Shown here one piece after another: positions 1 through 8,942 of a stretch of DNA of 64,000 nt (position 1 is the first letter of the stretch; each line of letters begins with the position of its first letter). The stretch spans positions 1 to 64,000 of the forward strand of contig NZ_JAQBOC010000084.1 of the NCBI RefSeq assembly GCF_028288225.1, written 5' to 3'. The stretch is from Mucilaginibacter sp. (GTDB lineage Bacteria > Bacteroidota > Bacteroidia > Sphingobacteriales > Sphingobacteriaceae). Below the pieces are notes generated by a model that was not told the origin of the DNA, searched no databases, and saw only the letters and a list, made by a program, of their open reading frames with translations. The position numbers and the translations under genes are program-made.

Positions 1-2
1 TT

Positions 3-338
3 ATGAATACTATTGTTCAACCTCATCATCTTAAATTGTGGTTTGCCGGTCAGCACAAAAACTGGGCACTGGCTGAATATGAAAGACAGGAATTGATGGG
101 CGGCTTTGAAAAGATTCAAAAATATCATAAGGATAAACCTGAAGCAGCGGCCGTTGCGATGATTTTTCCGGCAATGAATGCAATTGAAAAATCAATCCGG
201 GAAAAAGACAATAATGCTTTCAAAAATAATTTTGTTATGTTAACCAATACATGCAACACTTGCCACCAGGCATTAAAGTATGGCTTTAATGTGATAAAGG
301 TTCCGGCAAAAAATAGCTTTGACAACCAAAGTTTTTAA
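3..338 (+). CDS. small haem-c-type (CxxCH) protein, possibly 5'-truncated
   Basis: This 111-residue frame carries one CNTCH motif (CxxCH, the covalent haem c attachment signature) near residue 83. The preceding part is helical and charged, as in small cytochrome c' or four-helix cytochromes. The first ATG lies two bases inside the window and no signal peptide follows it. The true gene therefore probably starts upstream of the window and an N-terminal export signal is missing here. A single CxxCH could also be a metal site. The haem role is inferred from the motif alone and I do not recognise a named family. Confidence 0.55.
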   Translation: MNTIVQPHHLKLWFAGQHKNWALAEYERQELMGGFEKIQKYHKDKPEAAAVAMIFPAMNAIEKSIREKDNNAFKNNFVMLTNTCNTCHQALKYGFNVIKVPAKNSFDNQSF

Positions 339-737
339 ATCTGTTAAATCCTGAATTTAAAAATCCATGGCCCGTTTCAGACAATTCTCCTTTAAGCAGT
401 TCGGTTATCTTAACTTTAATCATGACCTTCCCCGACAATTATCACAGCAAGATTTTACCAGTTTTGTGAAGATTGTGTTTCTACGAGCGGGCGGACATGC
501 AGTTATCGACTTTAAAGAATACCAAGCTTTGAAATAAATGGTCGCTGACAAATAAATTATTATGTACCAAAAGAACAAAACCGTTCCAAGTTGATTGCAG
601 CGGTTTTGTTCATTACAGGAATCACATCCTAATGATGTTGCCCAACTATTCACTGAAGCCGCAAGCCAGGCTGCAATAGCTAAGTAGAAATAACTTTATT
701 CAAAATAGCATAAAGGGCATATAAATGCAGTATATCC
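339..737. other. intergenic stretch with a 56-codon frame of unknown status
   Basis: No recognisable gene lies here. The only frame of note on the plus strand runs 367-537 (56 codons, starting MARFRQFSFKQFGYLNF). It has a reasonable composition but no domain I know and no clear promoter. It may be a gene remnant. The opposite-strand frame at 420-653 looks like noise. Confidence 0.3.
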
Positions 738-1106
738 TTAGCGCCCGTAAAGCTCATTCTGTTCATGTAGTTCATGACCCGGATCGCTGGCTACCAGGTC
801 CTCCACCCATTCCTTTAAATATTCGATAAAGGGGATCAGTTTCCGGCCGGACTCTGTTAAGGTATATTCTACCTTTGGCGGCACTTCGACATAGACTTTA
901 CGGCTGATCAGCTTATCGTTCTCCAATTCTCTTAGCGTCTGGGTCAGCATTTTTGGGGTAATACCGCTGATGGCTTTTTTTAACTGGCCGTAACGTAAGA
1001 TGCCGTGGACATGAATGCTGTAGATGATACGTCCCTTATACTTTCCGCCGATACGCTGGAAGGCAAAGTCTACACAGCATTCGGGTGTTGGTTTGTGAAT
1101 TGTCAT
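738..1106 (-). CDS. HxlR-family winged-helix transcriptional regulator
   Basis: The 122-residue protein has the complete HxlR layout. There is an N-terminal Cys pair (ECCVDFAF), then GGKYKGRIIYSI, the helix-turn-helix with RYGQLKKAISGITPKMLTQTL, the recognition segment LRELENDKLISRKVY, and the wing VPPKVEYTLTESG. HxlR proteins are small cytosolic sensors, often responding to aldehydes, electrophiles or redox state. The gene is divergent from a quinone-oxidoreductase-like gene at 1228 across a 121-bp gap, a common arrangement in which the regulator controls that neighbour. The inducer cannot be read from the sequence. Confidence 0.9.
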   Translation of the reverse strand: MTIHKPTPECCVDFAFQRIGGKYKGRIIYSIHVHGILRYGQLKKAISGITPKMLTQTLRELENDKLISRKVYVEVPPKVEYTLTESGRKLIPFIEYLKEWVEDLVASDPGHELHEQNELYGR

Positions 1107-1136
1107 AACTAAATTATAACTATTTGATAATCTGTA

Positions 1137-1193
1137 TAGTATATTTTTAGTATGTAGGATACCAAAAAGTGCATACTTGATGCAAAGATACTA
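1137..1193. promoter_or_regulatory. possible HxlR operator repeats
   Basis: Between the divergent genes the hexamer TAGTAT occurs at 1137-1142 and 1148-1153, and its inverse ATACTA at 1188-1193. The last copy lies between the -33 and -7 elements of the rightward promoter. These are candidate regulator sites. The motif is AT-rich and short, so chance is possible. Confidence 0.3.
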
Positions 1194-1207
1194 TCAATCT
1201 AATTTTG
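1177..1207 (+). promoter_or_regulatory. Bacteroidota-type promoter for the MDR oxidoreductase
   Basis: A -33 TTG at 1177-1179 is followed after 20 bp by TAATTTTG at 1200-1207, an exact TAnnTTTG box. Transcription should start near 1213, which makes ATG 1228 the start codon. The upstream TTG at 1177 would then be the -33 element, not a start codon. Confidence 0.6.
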
Positions 1208-1227
1208 AACAAAAAATAAATAGAAAA

Positions 1228-2190
1228 ATGAAAGCAATCATTTTAAAGGCTATAGGCGACCCGGAAAACCTGGAGCTGGCCGAAATAGCCGTTCCGTTAA
1301 TAAAGGACGATGAAGTTTTGGTAAAAGTAAAGGCAATCAGCATCAACCCGGTTGACGCTTTTGCCCGCCGTAACCGGGACTCCCTGAATTATGTACTACA
1401 GCTAAAGGGTGATGAAAAAAACATCATCCTGGGTTGGGACATTGCAGGTATTGTAACAGAAGTTGGGCCGGCGGCCGCCAGGTTTAAAGCCGGAGATGAA
1501 GTGTTTGGCATGATCAAATTTGTAGGCCAGGCCAACGCTTACGCGGAATACGTGGCGGCACCGGAAACAGACCTGGTGCTCAAACCAGCTAACATCTCTT
1601 TCGGAGAGGCTGCAGGCGCAGCATTAGCTGCACTCACCGCCTGGCAGTCGGTAGTAACAGGCGGGAAAGTCAAAAAAGGAGATAAAGTAGTAATCACAGG
1701 GGCATCAGGTGGCGTAGGCCACTATGCCGTACAGATCGCCAGGCACTTCGGTGCCTATGTGATTGCTGTAGCTTCAGCAGGGAACCGGGATTTTGTATTG
1801 GGCCTTGGTGCGAACGAATTTATTGATTACCAAACCCAGGCCTTTGAGGAACTGGTAACCGATGCCGACATGGTACATGATGCTGTTTGGAGCGATGATG
1901 TGCATCATATCGAGCGGTCCATAAAGGCCATCAAGCCAGGTGGCACATTGCTCAGCCTGATCGTGAATTTCGATGATGAAATATTAGAACAGCTTAAATC
2001 AAATAATGTAACCGGCTACCGGGTCCTGGTACATAAGAGTGAAGAGGATCTGGCTGCTATAGCAGAATTGTTAGCTATAGGTGATCTCAAAACCCATGTG
2101 TCCCAAACGTTTCCTTTGGAAGAAATGGCCAAAGCCCATTCGCTCATCCAAACAAAAAACGCGGTGGGCAAGATTATCGTAACGGTGTAA
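1228..2190 (+). CDS. NADP-dependent MDR-family oxidoreductase (quinone oxidoreductase-like)
   Basis: A 320-residue medium-chain dehydrogenase/reductase. It has an N-terminal GroES-like domain (GWDIAGIVTEVG, GDEVFG) and a Rossmann domain with the nucleotide motif GASGGVG at about residues 158-164. The cysteine ligands of zinc alcohol dehydrogenases are absent, which places it with the zinc-independent quinone oxidoreductase/enoyl reductase branch. It probably reduces quinones or other enones with NAD(P)H in the cytosol. The ATG at 1228 was chosen because the promoter overlaps any longer start. Divergence from an HxlR gene suggests electrophile-responsive control. The substrate is unknown. Confidence 0.9.
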   Translation: MKAIILKAIGDPENLELAEIAVPLIKDDEVLVKVKAISINPVDAFARRNRDSLNYVLQLKGDEKNIILGWDIAGIVTEVGPAAARFKAGDEVFGMIKFVGQANAYAEYVAAPETDLVLKPANISFGEAAGAALAALTAWQSVVTGGKVKKGDKVVITGASGGVGHYAVQIARHFGAYVIAVASAGNRDFVLGLGANEFIDYQTQAFEELVTDADMVHDAVWSDDVHHIERSIKAIKPGGTLLSLIVNFDDEILEQLKSNNVTGYRVLVHKSEEDLAAIAELLAIGDLKTHVSQTFPLEEMAKAHSLIQTKNAVGKIIVTV

Positions 2191-2244
2191 ACAACAATGG
2201 AATAAGCGAATATTGTTCGCTTATTCCTCTACTATCTATGTGTC

Positions 2245-2610
2245 ATGGAAGCTAACAAGATTTTACGGCTTACAGCTAAGGTAAAGGTTGATCAGGCTGA
2301 TCGTCCCCGATTCATACAAATGACCGGCGAACTTAAAGCAATTGTGGCTGAAGAAGGACCCACGCAGGTATTAAGCTATGACTGTTATTTCAAAGAGCCG
2401 CATACCAGGGAATGCCTGATCACAGAGGCTTATGCCGATGAAGCGGCCCTGCTATTACATTTAAAGCTGATCGCGCCGGTTTCCGCTAAGTATCAAGTTG
2501 CCATGGAGGTAATCAGGTTTGAGCTGTGCGGTGAATTAGCTGAGGCAACCCTGACCTCTTTCAGGGATGCCTACGGGGACAGATTTGAGCACTATGGCTT
2601 CATGGTATAA
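2245..2610 (+). CDS. antibiotic-biosynthesis-monooxygenase (ABM) domain protein
   Basis: The 121-residue protein fits the dimeric ferredoxin-like ABM/YgiN fold. An N-terminal strand LRLTAKVKVD, a helix, the segment GPTQVLSYDCYF and the typical E-AYADEAALLLHL helix line up with quinol monooxygenase-like proteins. It follows the MDR oxidoreductase by 54 bp in the same direction and ends just before a strong terminator. The two are probably cotranscribed, and a joint role in quinone or electrophile turnover is inferred. Many ABM proteins have no known substrate. Confidence 0.75.
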   Translation: MEANKILRLTAKVKVDQADRPRFIQMTGELKAIVAEEGPTQVLSYDCYFKEPHTRECLITEAYADEAALLLHLKLIAPVSAKYQVAMEVIRFELCGELAEATLTSFRDAYGDRFEHYGFMV

Positions 2611-2641
2611 ATTTTGGACTTTGGGACATGTGTGTCGACAA

Positions 2642-2667
2642 AAAGCCATCCTTGAGATGGCTTTTTT
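2642..2667 (+). terminator. intrinsic terminator after the ABM gene
   Basis: A perfect 9-bp stem, AAAGCCATC paired with GATGGCTTT, has a 5-nt loop (2651-2655) and runs into a T tract. It closes the MDR-ABM unit. Confidence 0.85.
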
Positions 2668-3001
2668 GTTGCGGCCTACCAGCGATTTAAGCGTCAATGA
2701 TCCCGGTATCTTCTTCCTTGCCGTCAAAGCATACACTCTTTTTTTACGGCATGGCTTTGTGCTGTTAACTGATATTCAATTAAGCGCCATCCAAAAACGT
2801 TTTAAAAGCCCGATACAGTCGCTCTATATCAATTTCAGATGGCCTAATGGCGATATATCACTAACCAAAAAAACCTCAAAATAGATTTAATAATCTGATT
2901 GACTGCGATTTAAAACAATGGCACATGGCTTGCCTTGCTGTTTGAAATTAGATCTGTCACCTTACGATCAGCACACCGAAACCCAATGAAAATTATTTAT
3001 T
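2668..3001. other. intergenic region ahead of the first RND operon
   Basis: There is no convincing gene. A plus-strand frame at 2567-2884 runs through the terminator and overlaps the ABM gene, so it was not accepted. The stretch contains the sigma-54-like element described at 2919-2933. Confidence 0.5.
2919..2933 (+). promoter_or_regulatory. candidate sigma-54 (-24/-12) promoter
   Basis: TGGCAC at 2919-2924 and TTGC at 2930-2933 are separated by exactly 5 nt, matching the TGGCAC-N5-TTGC core of RpoN promoters. The adaptor gene begins at 3002, about 57 nt past the predicted start site. No enhancer-binding protein lies nearby, so this rests on the motif alone. Confidence 0.4.
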
Positions 3002-4072
3002 ATGAAATCAGCACCAAATATCATGAGGCTTAAAAATTATTTCCTGCCTGTAGCATTTCTCTTTTTGCTGGGTTGTGGCAGCAAGGAGGAGCAAAAAGTT
3101 GCTGTAGCACCCGTAAATGTCAGGGTAATGGCCATGAATTACGATGGTGATGCCCGGCAGCAGATCAGTTACAGCGCCACCGTTAAGGAAAACAAGGAGA
3201 TTTCCCTGACCTTCCAGGTATCGGGTAATATTACTGCCGTGAATGTGGACAAGGGGCAATGGGTGAAAAAGGGTCAGCTTCTGGCAACACTGGATGGCAC
3301 AACTTTTACTGAACAATATAACACAGAGCTTGCCCGGCAAAAATTGGCCCAGGACAATTACAACCGCATCAATGAAGTATATAAAAAAGGCAGTATAGCA
3401 GAGATAAAGCTGGTCGAGGCGAAATCAAACCTTGAACAGGCCACTGCTACTGCACGCGCCGTTTATCAAAATATCGTGCACACAAAATTATATGCGCCCT
3501 CCGACGGCTATATAGGGGAGAAAACAGCGGAAGCCGGTGATTTGGCTTCACCCGGCAGCAGCATATTTAAATTGGTAAAAATAGAACGGATGGATGTGAT
3601 TGTGCCGGTTCCTGAACTGGAGATTAACAGCCTGAAAAAAGGGCAGCCTGCCATCATCAGGATTAAAGCGTTGAGAAACCGGGGCTTTGAAGGTAAAATT
3701 GATGAAATAGCAGTAATTGCCGAGGACGCATCTCATAATTACAATGTGAAAGTAAAGGTTGAGAACAAGGACAGGCAGCTTAAACCAGGCATGATCGCTG
3801 ATGCTTATTTCCCGGCAAAGGAAAATTCTAAAAAGGCTGACAGTACAGCGCTAAGCATTCCCCTATCGGCTTTACAGGTTAATGAACAAAACCAGAATTT
3901 CCTGTACACTGTCGACAAAAGCAGCTCAATGTCAATTCGTCGCATGGTAAAATGTGGGCCGATCCTCAACGACCGCATAATCATTACCAATGGTCTTTCA
4001 TCAGGGGACCTGGTCATCATATCCGGGTACCAAAAAATAACTTCCGGCACGCCAGTTAAAATTATTCAATAA
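3002..4072 (+). CDS. RND efflux periplasmic adaptor (membrane fusion protein), lipoprotein
   Basis: A 356-residue HlyD/AcrA-type adaptor. A type II signal peptide ends in the lipobox LLGC (Cys about residue 25), predicting a lipid-anchored periplasmic protein. The lipoyl half-motifs are visible: VNVDKGQWVKKGQLLATLDG before the hairpin and KLYAPSDGYIGEKTAEAGDL after it, with a coiled-coil hairpin between. A beta-barrel and membrane-proximal domain follow. It links the inner-membrane pump encoded 16 bp downstream to the TolC protein after that. A second ATG at about 3026 is an alternative start. Cargo cannot be inferred. Confidence 0.93.
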   Translation: MKSAPNIMRLKNYFLPVAFLFLLGCGSKEEQKVAVAPVNVRVMAMNYDGDARQQISYSATVKENKEISLTFQVSGNITAVNVDKGQWVKKGQLLATLDGTTFTEQYNTELARQKLAQDNYNRINEVYKKGSIAEIKLVEAKSNLEQATATARAVYQNIVHTKLYAPSDGYIGEKTAEAGDLASPGSSIFKLVKIERMDVIVPVPELEINSLKKGQPAIIRIKALRNRGFEGKIDEIAVIAEDASHNYNVKVKVENKDRQLKPGMIADAYFPAKENSKKADSTALSIPLSALQVNEQNQNFLYTVDKSSSMSIRRMVKCGPILNDRIIITNGLSSGDLVIISGYQKITSGTPVKIIQ

Positions 4073-4088
4073 GCTAGAAGCTAATTCA

Positions 4089-7000
4089 ATGGAAAAGAAA
4101 TCATTTATAGAGATTGGCCTTAAGCATAAGGTGATCGCGTTGTGTTTTGCGGTGTTGCTGGTCATCGTGGGCATCTATGCCCTGTTTAATATGGCAAGGA
4201 ATGAATTCCCGGAATTTACGGTACGCCAGGGCCTGATCATCGGTTATTATCCGGGAGCAAACTCAAAGGAAGTAGAGCAGCAACTGACTAAAAAAGTAGA
4301 AGAATACCTTTTCAGTTTCAAGGAAGTTGATAAAAGCCGGACCTATTCCTATTCTAAGGATGGGATGATATATATCTATGTCGAAATAAACGAAAACGTC
4401 GGAAAGCTGGAAACTGAAGACTTCTGGAACAAAATAAAACATGGCACATTGCTCCTTCAGCACCAATTGCCCGAAGGCGTGCTAAGCATTGTCGTAAATA
4501 GTGACTTTGGAAATACCTCAGCCGTCGTACTGGCCGTACAATCAAAAGACCGGTCTTATAAAGAACTGGAAAATTATGTCAAATCAATCCAGGATCAAAT
4601 CAGGAAGATTCCGGCGCTTTCCAAGATTAGTTATTCCGGAGATTTTAAAGAGCAGATAGGTATCTATGTTGATAATAACAAATTGGCCTTATATGGACTA
4701 AGTGCGGCTGCGGTTATGCAGGCGATCAAATATCAGGGCACTATCGGAGTATTAGGGAAAGTTAAGGGAAATACCATCGACCGGCCGATCTATGTGGATG
4801 AGTATTACAACAGCGAAAGTGACCTTGCCAAACTGATCATCCGGTCAGACCCCAAAGGCAATGTTATCCGGCTGAAGGATATTGCCCAGATCAGGCGTGA
4901 ATACCAGGACCCGGACAGCTACGTGACCACTAACGGCACAAAGTGCATGGTGATTTCGATGGAAATGCAGACCGGGAAGAATATCGTTCAGTTTGGTAAA
5001 ACGCTGGATGAGCATCTGGATAAGATAAAACTGCATCTTCCTGCTGATATCAAACTGATCAAAGTTGCCAACCAGCCGGCTGTAGTGGATGAATCCATCA
5101 CGCATTTCATGAGGGAATTCGGTATTGCTCTTATTGCCGTGATCACCGTTACCCTGTTACTGCTGCCTTTGAGAATAGCCGGCGTGGCTGGTGCAACGAT
5201 CCCGCTAACCATTTTATCCACGCTGGGAGTAATGTATATGCTGGGCATTGAACTGGATACCGTAACCCTTGCCGCGCTGATCATTGTTCTTGGAATTGTA
5301 GTGGATGACCCAATCGTGGTCATCGATAACCATGTGGAAAAGCTGGATCATGGCTATTCAGTATGGGATGCCGCTGTCAGCAGTGCAAAGGAACTCTTTC
5401 CTTCCGTGTTTACGGCTACCCTTGCCATTTCCGCGACGTTCGCTCCGTTAATGATCTTCCTTTCAGGTACCCCCAAGGACTTTATCAGCATATTCCCGGT
5501 AACGGTCATTATTGCGCTTACCTTATCCCTTATCATTTCGATGTTATTGGTACCCTATTTTAACACCGTATTGATCAAAAGCGGGCTGTTGAAACCAGGG
5601 GATAAGAAAGAAAACAAAAAAAATAAAAAGTCAATGCTGGACAGGCTTCAGGACTTTTACAATAACAGGCTGCAGGAGGCCTTTAAACATGATCGCATCA
5701 CCCTGCTCATTGCCATCATTGGGGTAATCATCGGAGCGGTGTTAATCGGAAGCGCCTCCCAGCAGCTTTTTCCAAAAGTAGAACGAAACCAATTTGCAAT
5801 AGAAGTTTATCTCCCAACTGGGAACAATCTGAAAAGTACAGCAAGTATTGTTAAACAAGTGGAAAAGAAACTTGCTGCTGATAAACGGGTGTTGAACTAT
5901 ACCAGTTTTATAGGTTCCAGTTCACCCAGGTTCCATACCGTGTACGCACCAAATCTTCCATCCCCGAATTATGCACAGATCCTGGTCAATACGGTTGATG
6001 AGGGAGGGACTCAGGAAATCCTTAAAGAATATCAGCATAATTTCAGCAATTCCATTCCTAATGCATATATCAGGATGAAGCAACTGACTATGATCAATGT
6101 ACTTGCCCCTATTGAAGTCAGGATCAGTGGGGACAGCATCGCTGACCTGAAAGCGGTAAGTGCCAAAGTGGAGGCCATTGCGACCGGAGTCAAAGATGTG
6201 ATGTGGATAAGAACGGATTATGAAGAAATGAACCAGGGTTTCCAGTTGAAGATCAAGCCAGACGAAGCCGGGAGGCTGGGCTTTACCAGGAAGGACCTGT
6301 CCGATGCGCTGGCAATGAATTTCCAGGGGGTCACCGCCACCAAATTGTGGGAAGGTGATTATGATATCGATGTTAACGTCAAAACAGCTGCTGATCAGCG
6401 AAATAAGATCTCGGATATCAGGGACCAATATATCTCTTCCCCGTTAACCCGGTCAGTGGTGCCGATCCGGCAGATCGCTGACCTGGGACAAGGGTGGACA
6501 GAGGGCCAGATTACGCGAAGAAATGGCGTAAGAACGATTACCGTCAGGATGGATACCGAGATAGACGTTATTCCGGAGGATGTGCTGGAACGGTTTGAAA
6601 AACAGATAAATGCATTGGTGCTTCCTCCGGGTGTTACTATAGCCCTTGGCGGTGAAAGGGCGGAGATGATCAAGAATATGGGACCAATGGGAATGTCTTT
6701 ATTTGTCAGTGTGATTTTGATTTTCTTCATCCTGTTGTTCCATTTTAAAGGATTAAAATATGCCGCTTTAAGCCTGGTTACCATGCCCCTTAGTTTATTC
6801 GGTGCCGGATTCGGCTTATTCGTAACCGGCTATCCGTTTGGCTTCACCGCATTTATCGGGTTACTGAGCCTGTGCGGGATTGTGGTGAGGAATGGTATCA
6901 TCCTGATTGACTTTGCAGGAGAGATGCGCCGCCATGAGGGCATGAGCGTGATGCAGGCGGCCATACATGCCGGTGAGCGCAGGATGCGACCCATCTTCCT

Positions 7001-7202
7001 TACTTCTGCGGCTGCTGCTGTCGGCGTTATCCCAATGATATTGAGTAAATCGTCCTTATGGGGCCCGCTGGGTACGGTGATCTGTTTTGGGTTGTTGTTC
7101 TCTATGGCGCTCACCCTGTTTGCCATGCCGGTAATGTATTGGATTCTTTTCCGAAAAGAAGACGGGGTAAAGCAAGTAGAATCAGAAAATATTAAAGCTT
7201 AA
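4089..7202 (+). CDS. RND multidrug-type efflux permease (AcrB/MexB-like)
   Basis: The 1037-residue pump has the duplicated RND architecture: TM1 near residues 12-32, a large periplasmic loop, TM2-6, a second loop and TM8-12. TM4 holds the proton-relay acid pair in VVDDPIVVIDN (about residue 405). TM10 has VVRNGIILIDFAGE, with Arg where AcrB has the relay Lys. It imports protons and exports substrate from the periplasm or inner leaflet through the adaptor and TolC. It is the middle gene of a tight adaptor-pump-TolC operon (16-bp and 3-bp gaps). Hydrophobic drugs or lipids are the likely substrates by family, but this is not certain. Confidence 0.95.
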   Translation: MEKKSFIEIGLKHKVIALCFAVLLVIVGIYALFNMARNEFPEFTVRQGLIIGYYPGANSKEVEQQLTKKVEEYLFSFKEVDKSRTYSYSKDGMIYIYVEINENVGKLETEDFWNKIKHGTLLLQHQLPEGVLSIVVNSDFGNTSAVVLAVQSKDRSYKELENYVKSIQDQIRKIPALSKISYSGDFKEQIGIYVDNNKLALYGLSAAAVMQAIKYQGTIGVLGKVKGNTIDRPIYVDEYYNSESDLAKLIIRSDPKGNVIRLKDIAQIRREYQDPDSYVTTNGTKCMVISMEMQTGKNIVQFGKTLDEHLDKIKLHLPADIKLIKVANQPAVVDESITHFMREFGIALIAVITVTLLLLPLRIAGVAGATIPLTILSTLGVMYMLGIELDTVTLAALIIVLGIVVDDPIVVIDNHVEKLDHGYSVWDAAVSSAKELFPSVFTATLAISATFAPLMIFLSGTPKDFISIFPVTVIIALTLSLIISMLLVPYFNTVLIKSGLLKPGDKKENKKNKKSMLDRLQDFYNNRLQEAFKHDRITLLIAIIGVIIGAVLIGSASQQLFPKVERNQFAIEVYLPTGNNLKSTASIVKQVEKKLAADKRVLNYTSFIGSSSPRFHTVYAPNLPSPNYAQILVNTVDEGGTQEILKEYQHNFSNSIPNAYIRMKQLTMINVLAPIEVRISGDSIADLKAVSAKVEAIATGVKDVMWIRTDYEEMNQGFQLKIKPDEAGRLGFTRKDLSDALAMNFQGVTATKLWEGDYDIDVNVKTAADQRNKISDIRDQYISSPLTRSVVPIRQIADLGQGWTEGQITRRNGVRTITVRMDTEIDVIPEDVLERFEKQINALVLPPGVTIALGGERAEMIKNMGPMGMSLFVSVILIFFILLFHFKGLKYAALSLVTMPLSLFGAGFGLFVTGYPFGFTAFIGLLSLCGIVVRNGIILIDFAGEMRRHEGMSVMQAAIHAGERRMRPIFLTSAAAAVGVIPMILSKSSLWGPLGTVICFGLLFSMALTLFAMPVMYWILFRKEDGVKQVESENIKA

Positions 7203-7205
7203 ATC

Positions 7206-8489
7206 ATGCGAAATTCAATCATAGTGATGATTCTGGCATTTGCTTTTATGAAAGCAGATGCCCAGCAAAAGCTGTCCCTGCAGCAAAGCAAGGACATTGC
7301 TTTCGATAAAAATATAAGTATTAAAAACGGCGGTCTTCAAACCGGTTATGCAAGTGAAGGTAAAGAGGCTGCAAGTGCGGCCTATTATCCCAAGGTGGAC
7401 TTTAATGGTTTGATTTTAGGCGGCCCAAAAGACTTTGTACCGGCAGCCTCAGGTATATTGCCCAAGGGCATCAACAACTTTTACCTGGGCAGTGTGATGG
7501 CTCAGCAAACCTTATATGCCGGAGGTAAGATCAATACCGGCAATGCGCTGGCAAAGCTACAGATAGAGGTCAGCCAGACCAGGTTAAAGCAGATCAAAGA
7601 TTCGGTCAATTTGATCACAGAACAAAAATACCTGCAACTGATCGATTTGGGAGAACAGTATAAAACTGTACTATCCAATCAAAAATACCTGGATACGCTT
7701 TATAAGGAAATGCAAGACTTTTTAAAGTCGGGGTTGATCGCAAAAAATGAACTGTTAAAAGTTAAGGTGAAAATCAATGGTCTGATACTGGACAGGTCAA
7801 AAATTGCCAATATGAAACAGGTGGCATTGCTGGATTTCTGCCAGTTTATAGGCCTGACTTATGACCCAGAGATCATTCTAACGGATTCAATAAGCCAGGT
7901 TGCTGACCCGGCATCCTTATATATTAAACCGGAAGCCGTTTTAACCGGCACTGATGATTATAAACTTTTGCAGCATGGCGTTTCTGCAGAAGAACTGCAA
8001 ACCAGGTTGAAAAGGGCAGATTATATGCCGACCGCCGCCGTAGGGCTAAGCGGAGCGGTAACGGGCGTGATCAATAAGGGTATTGGGAATACATTTAGCC
8101 CTGTCGCCGTTGGCGTAGTTGCTATCCCGATTTCAGGCTGGTGGGGTACCGGCAAACATATCTTAAGACAGCGGAAAATAGCGGAGAATATTGCTTCCAA
8201 TAACCTGGCCAACGGAGAAAATCTGCTCCGGGTCCGTATGATGAGAAGTTGGTACGACCTCACGGAGGCCTATGAACAGTATAGCATCCTGGAGGAAAAT
8301 TTACTTTCCGCTTCTGAAAATTTAAAAGTAAGCAGGGATAATTACAAGTCCGGGTTAAATAACCTTACCGATCTTCTTAATGCTCAGGCAGACCTGCAGC
8401 AAACAGAAAGCCAGTTGGTTGATGCTAAAAATAATTACAGTATAAAGTTATCATCCTATAAATATGTAACAGGTAAAATGGATCAATAA
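7206..8489 (+). CDS. TolC-family outer-membrane efflux channel
   Basis: A 427-residue outer membrane factor. The N-terminal signal peptide ends near MKADAQQ. Two repeats of long coiled-coil helices flank beta strands, as in TolC: the LKQIKDSVNLITEQKYLQL helix in the first half and LLRVRMMRSWYDLTEAYEQY in the second. The segment NYKSGLNNLTDLLNAQADL near the C terminus is the typical TolC-family signature. It starts 3 bp after the pump stop codon and is the outer-membrane exit of this tripartite system. Confidence 0.93.
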   Translation: MRNSIIVMILAFAFMKADAQQKLSLQQSKDIAFDKNISIKNGGLQTGYASEGKEAASAAYYPKVDFNGLILGGPKDFVPAASGILPKGINNFYLGSVMAQQTLYAGGKINTGNALAKLQIEVSQTRLKQIKDSVNLITEQKYLQLIDLGEQYKTVLSNQKYLDTLYKEMQDFLKSGLIAKNELLKVKVKINGLILDRSKIANMKQVALLDFCQFIGLTYDPEIILTDSISQVADPASLYIKPEAVLTGTDDYKLLQHGVSAEELQTRLKRADYMPTAAVGLSGAVTGVINKGIGNTFSPVAVGVVAIPISGWWGTGKHILRQRKIAENIASNNLANGENLLRVRMMRSWYDLTEAYEQYSILEENLLSASENLKVSRDNYKSGLNNLTDLLNAQADLQQTESQLVDAKNNYSIKLSSYKYVTGKMDQ

Positions 8490-8517
8490 GGGGATTATGA
8501 AGTAATGGTAAACTACA

Positions 8518-8860
8518 ATGAACACGGCTAATAAACATGAATATCTATTAAATTCTGCGAAGGATTTATTCATATCCTCAGGTGTTAAAGGGGTGTTAAT
8601 AGATGAGCTCTCATGGAAGGCCGGAATATCAAAAAAAACATTTTACGCCCATTTTGTAAATAAAAAACGACCTGGTATTAAAAGTAATTCAACTTGTGAT
8701 CAGCGAACTTACAACTGAAATATTAATCAACAATGCAAGGTCGGAAAACGCGGTTCATGAAATAATTCTGCAGGGGGATGTTTATAATTTCAAATCAAAT
8801 CCGGCTGAGTCATTTTCGTTTGAGCAGGTATCCGGAGGGGACCCTGCATATTCGTATTGA
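8518..8860 (+). pseudogene. frameshifted TetR/AcrR-family regulator
   Basis: The first 50 codons encode a normal TetR helix-turn-helix (AKDLFISSGVKGVLIDELSWKAGISKKTFYAHFVNK). The frame then breaks at an A6 run (8662-8667) and stops at 8718. With five A's the reading continues as NDLVLKVIQLVISELTTEIL and on to a stop at 8858-8860. The same frame resumes after that stop with RTLRKHEMIERGLFGDSEN, so the C-terminal ligand domain is also degraded. It sits 28 bp after the TolC gene and was presumably the repressor of this efflux operon. An assembly error could explain the first frameshift but not the stop. Confidence 0.75.
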
Positions 8861-8942
8861 CTACTCAACTACAGGACCCTTCGGAAACATGAGATGATAG
8901 AGAGAGGTCTCTTTGGCGACTCTGAGAACGACGAGGATCAGG

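Noticed and set aside
1177..1227. Longer TTG start for the MDR oxidoreductase
   Set aside because: The TTG coincides with the -33 element of a good promoter, and homologues begin at MKAIIL.
2567..2884. 105-codon plus-strand frame
   Set aside because: It overlaps the end of the ABM gene and runs through a strong terminator; its composition is not protein-like.
5922..6428. 168-codon minus-strand frame inside the first RND pump
   Set aside because: Antisense shadow of a well-supported gene with clear RND motifs.
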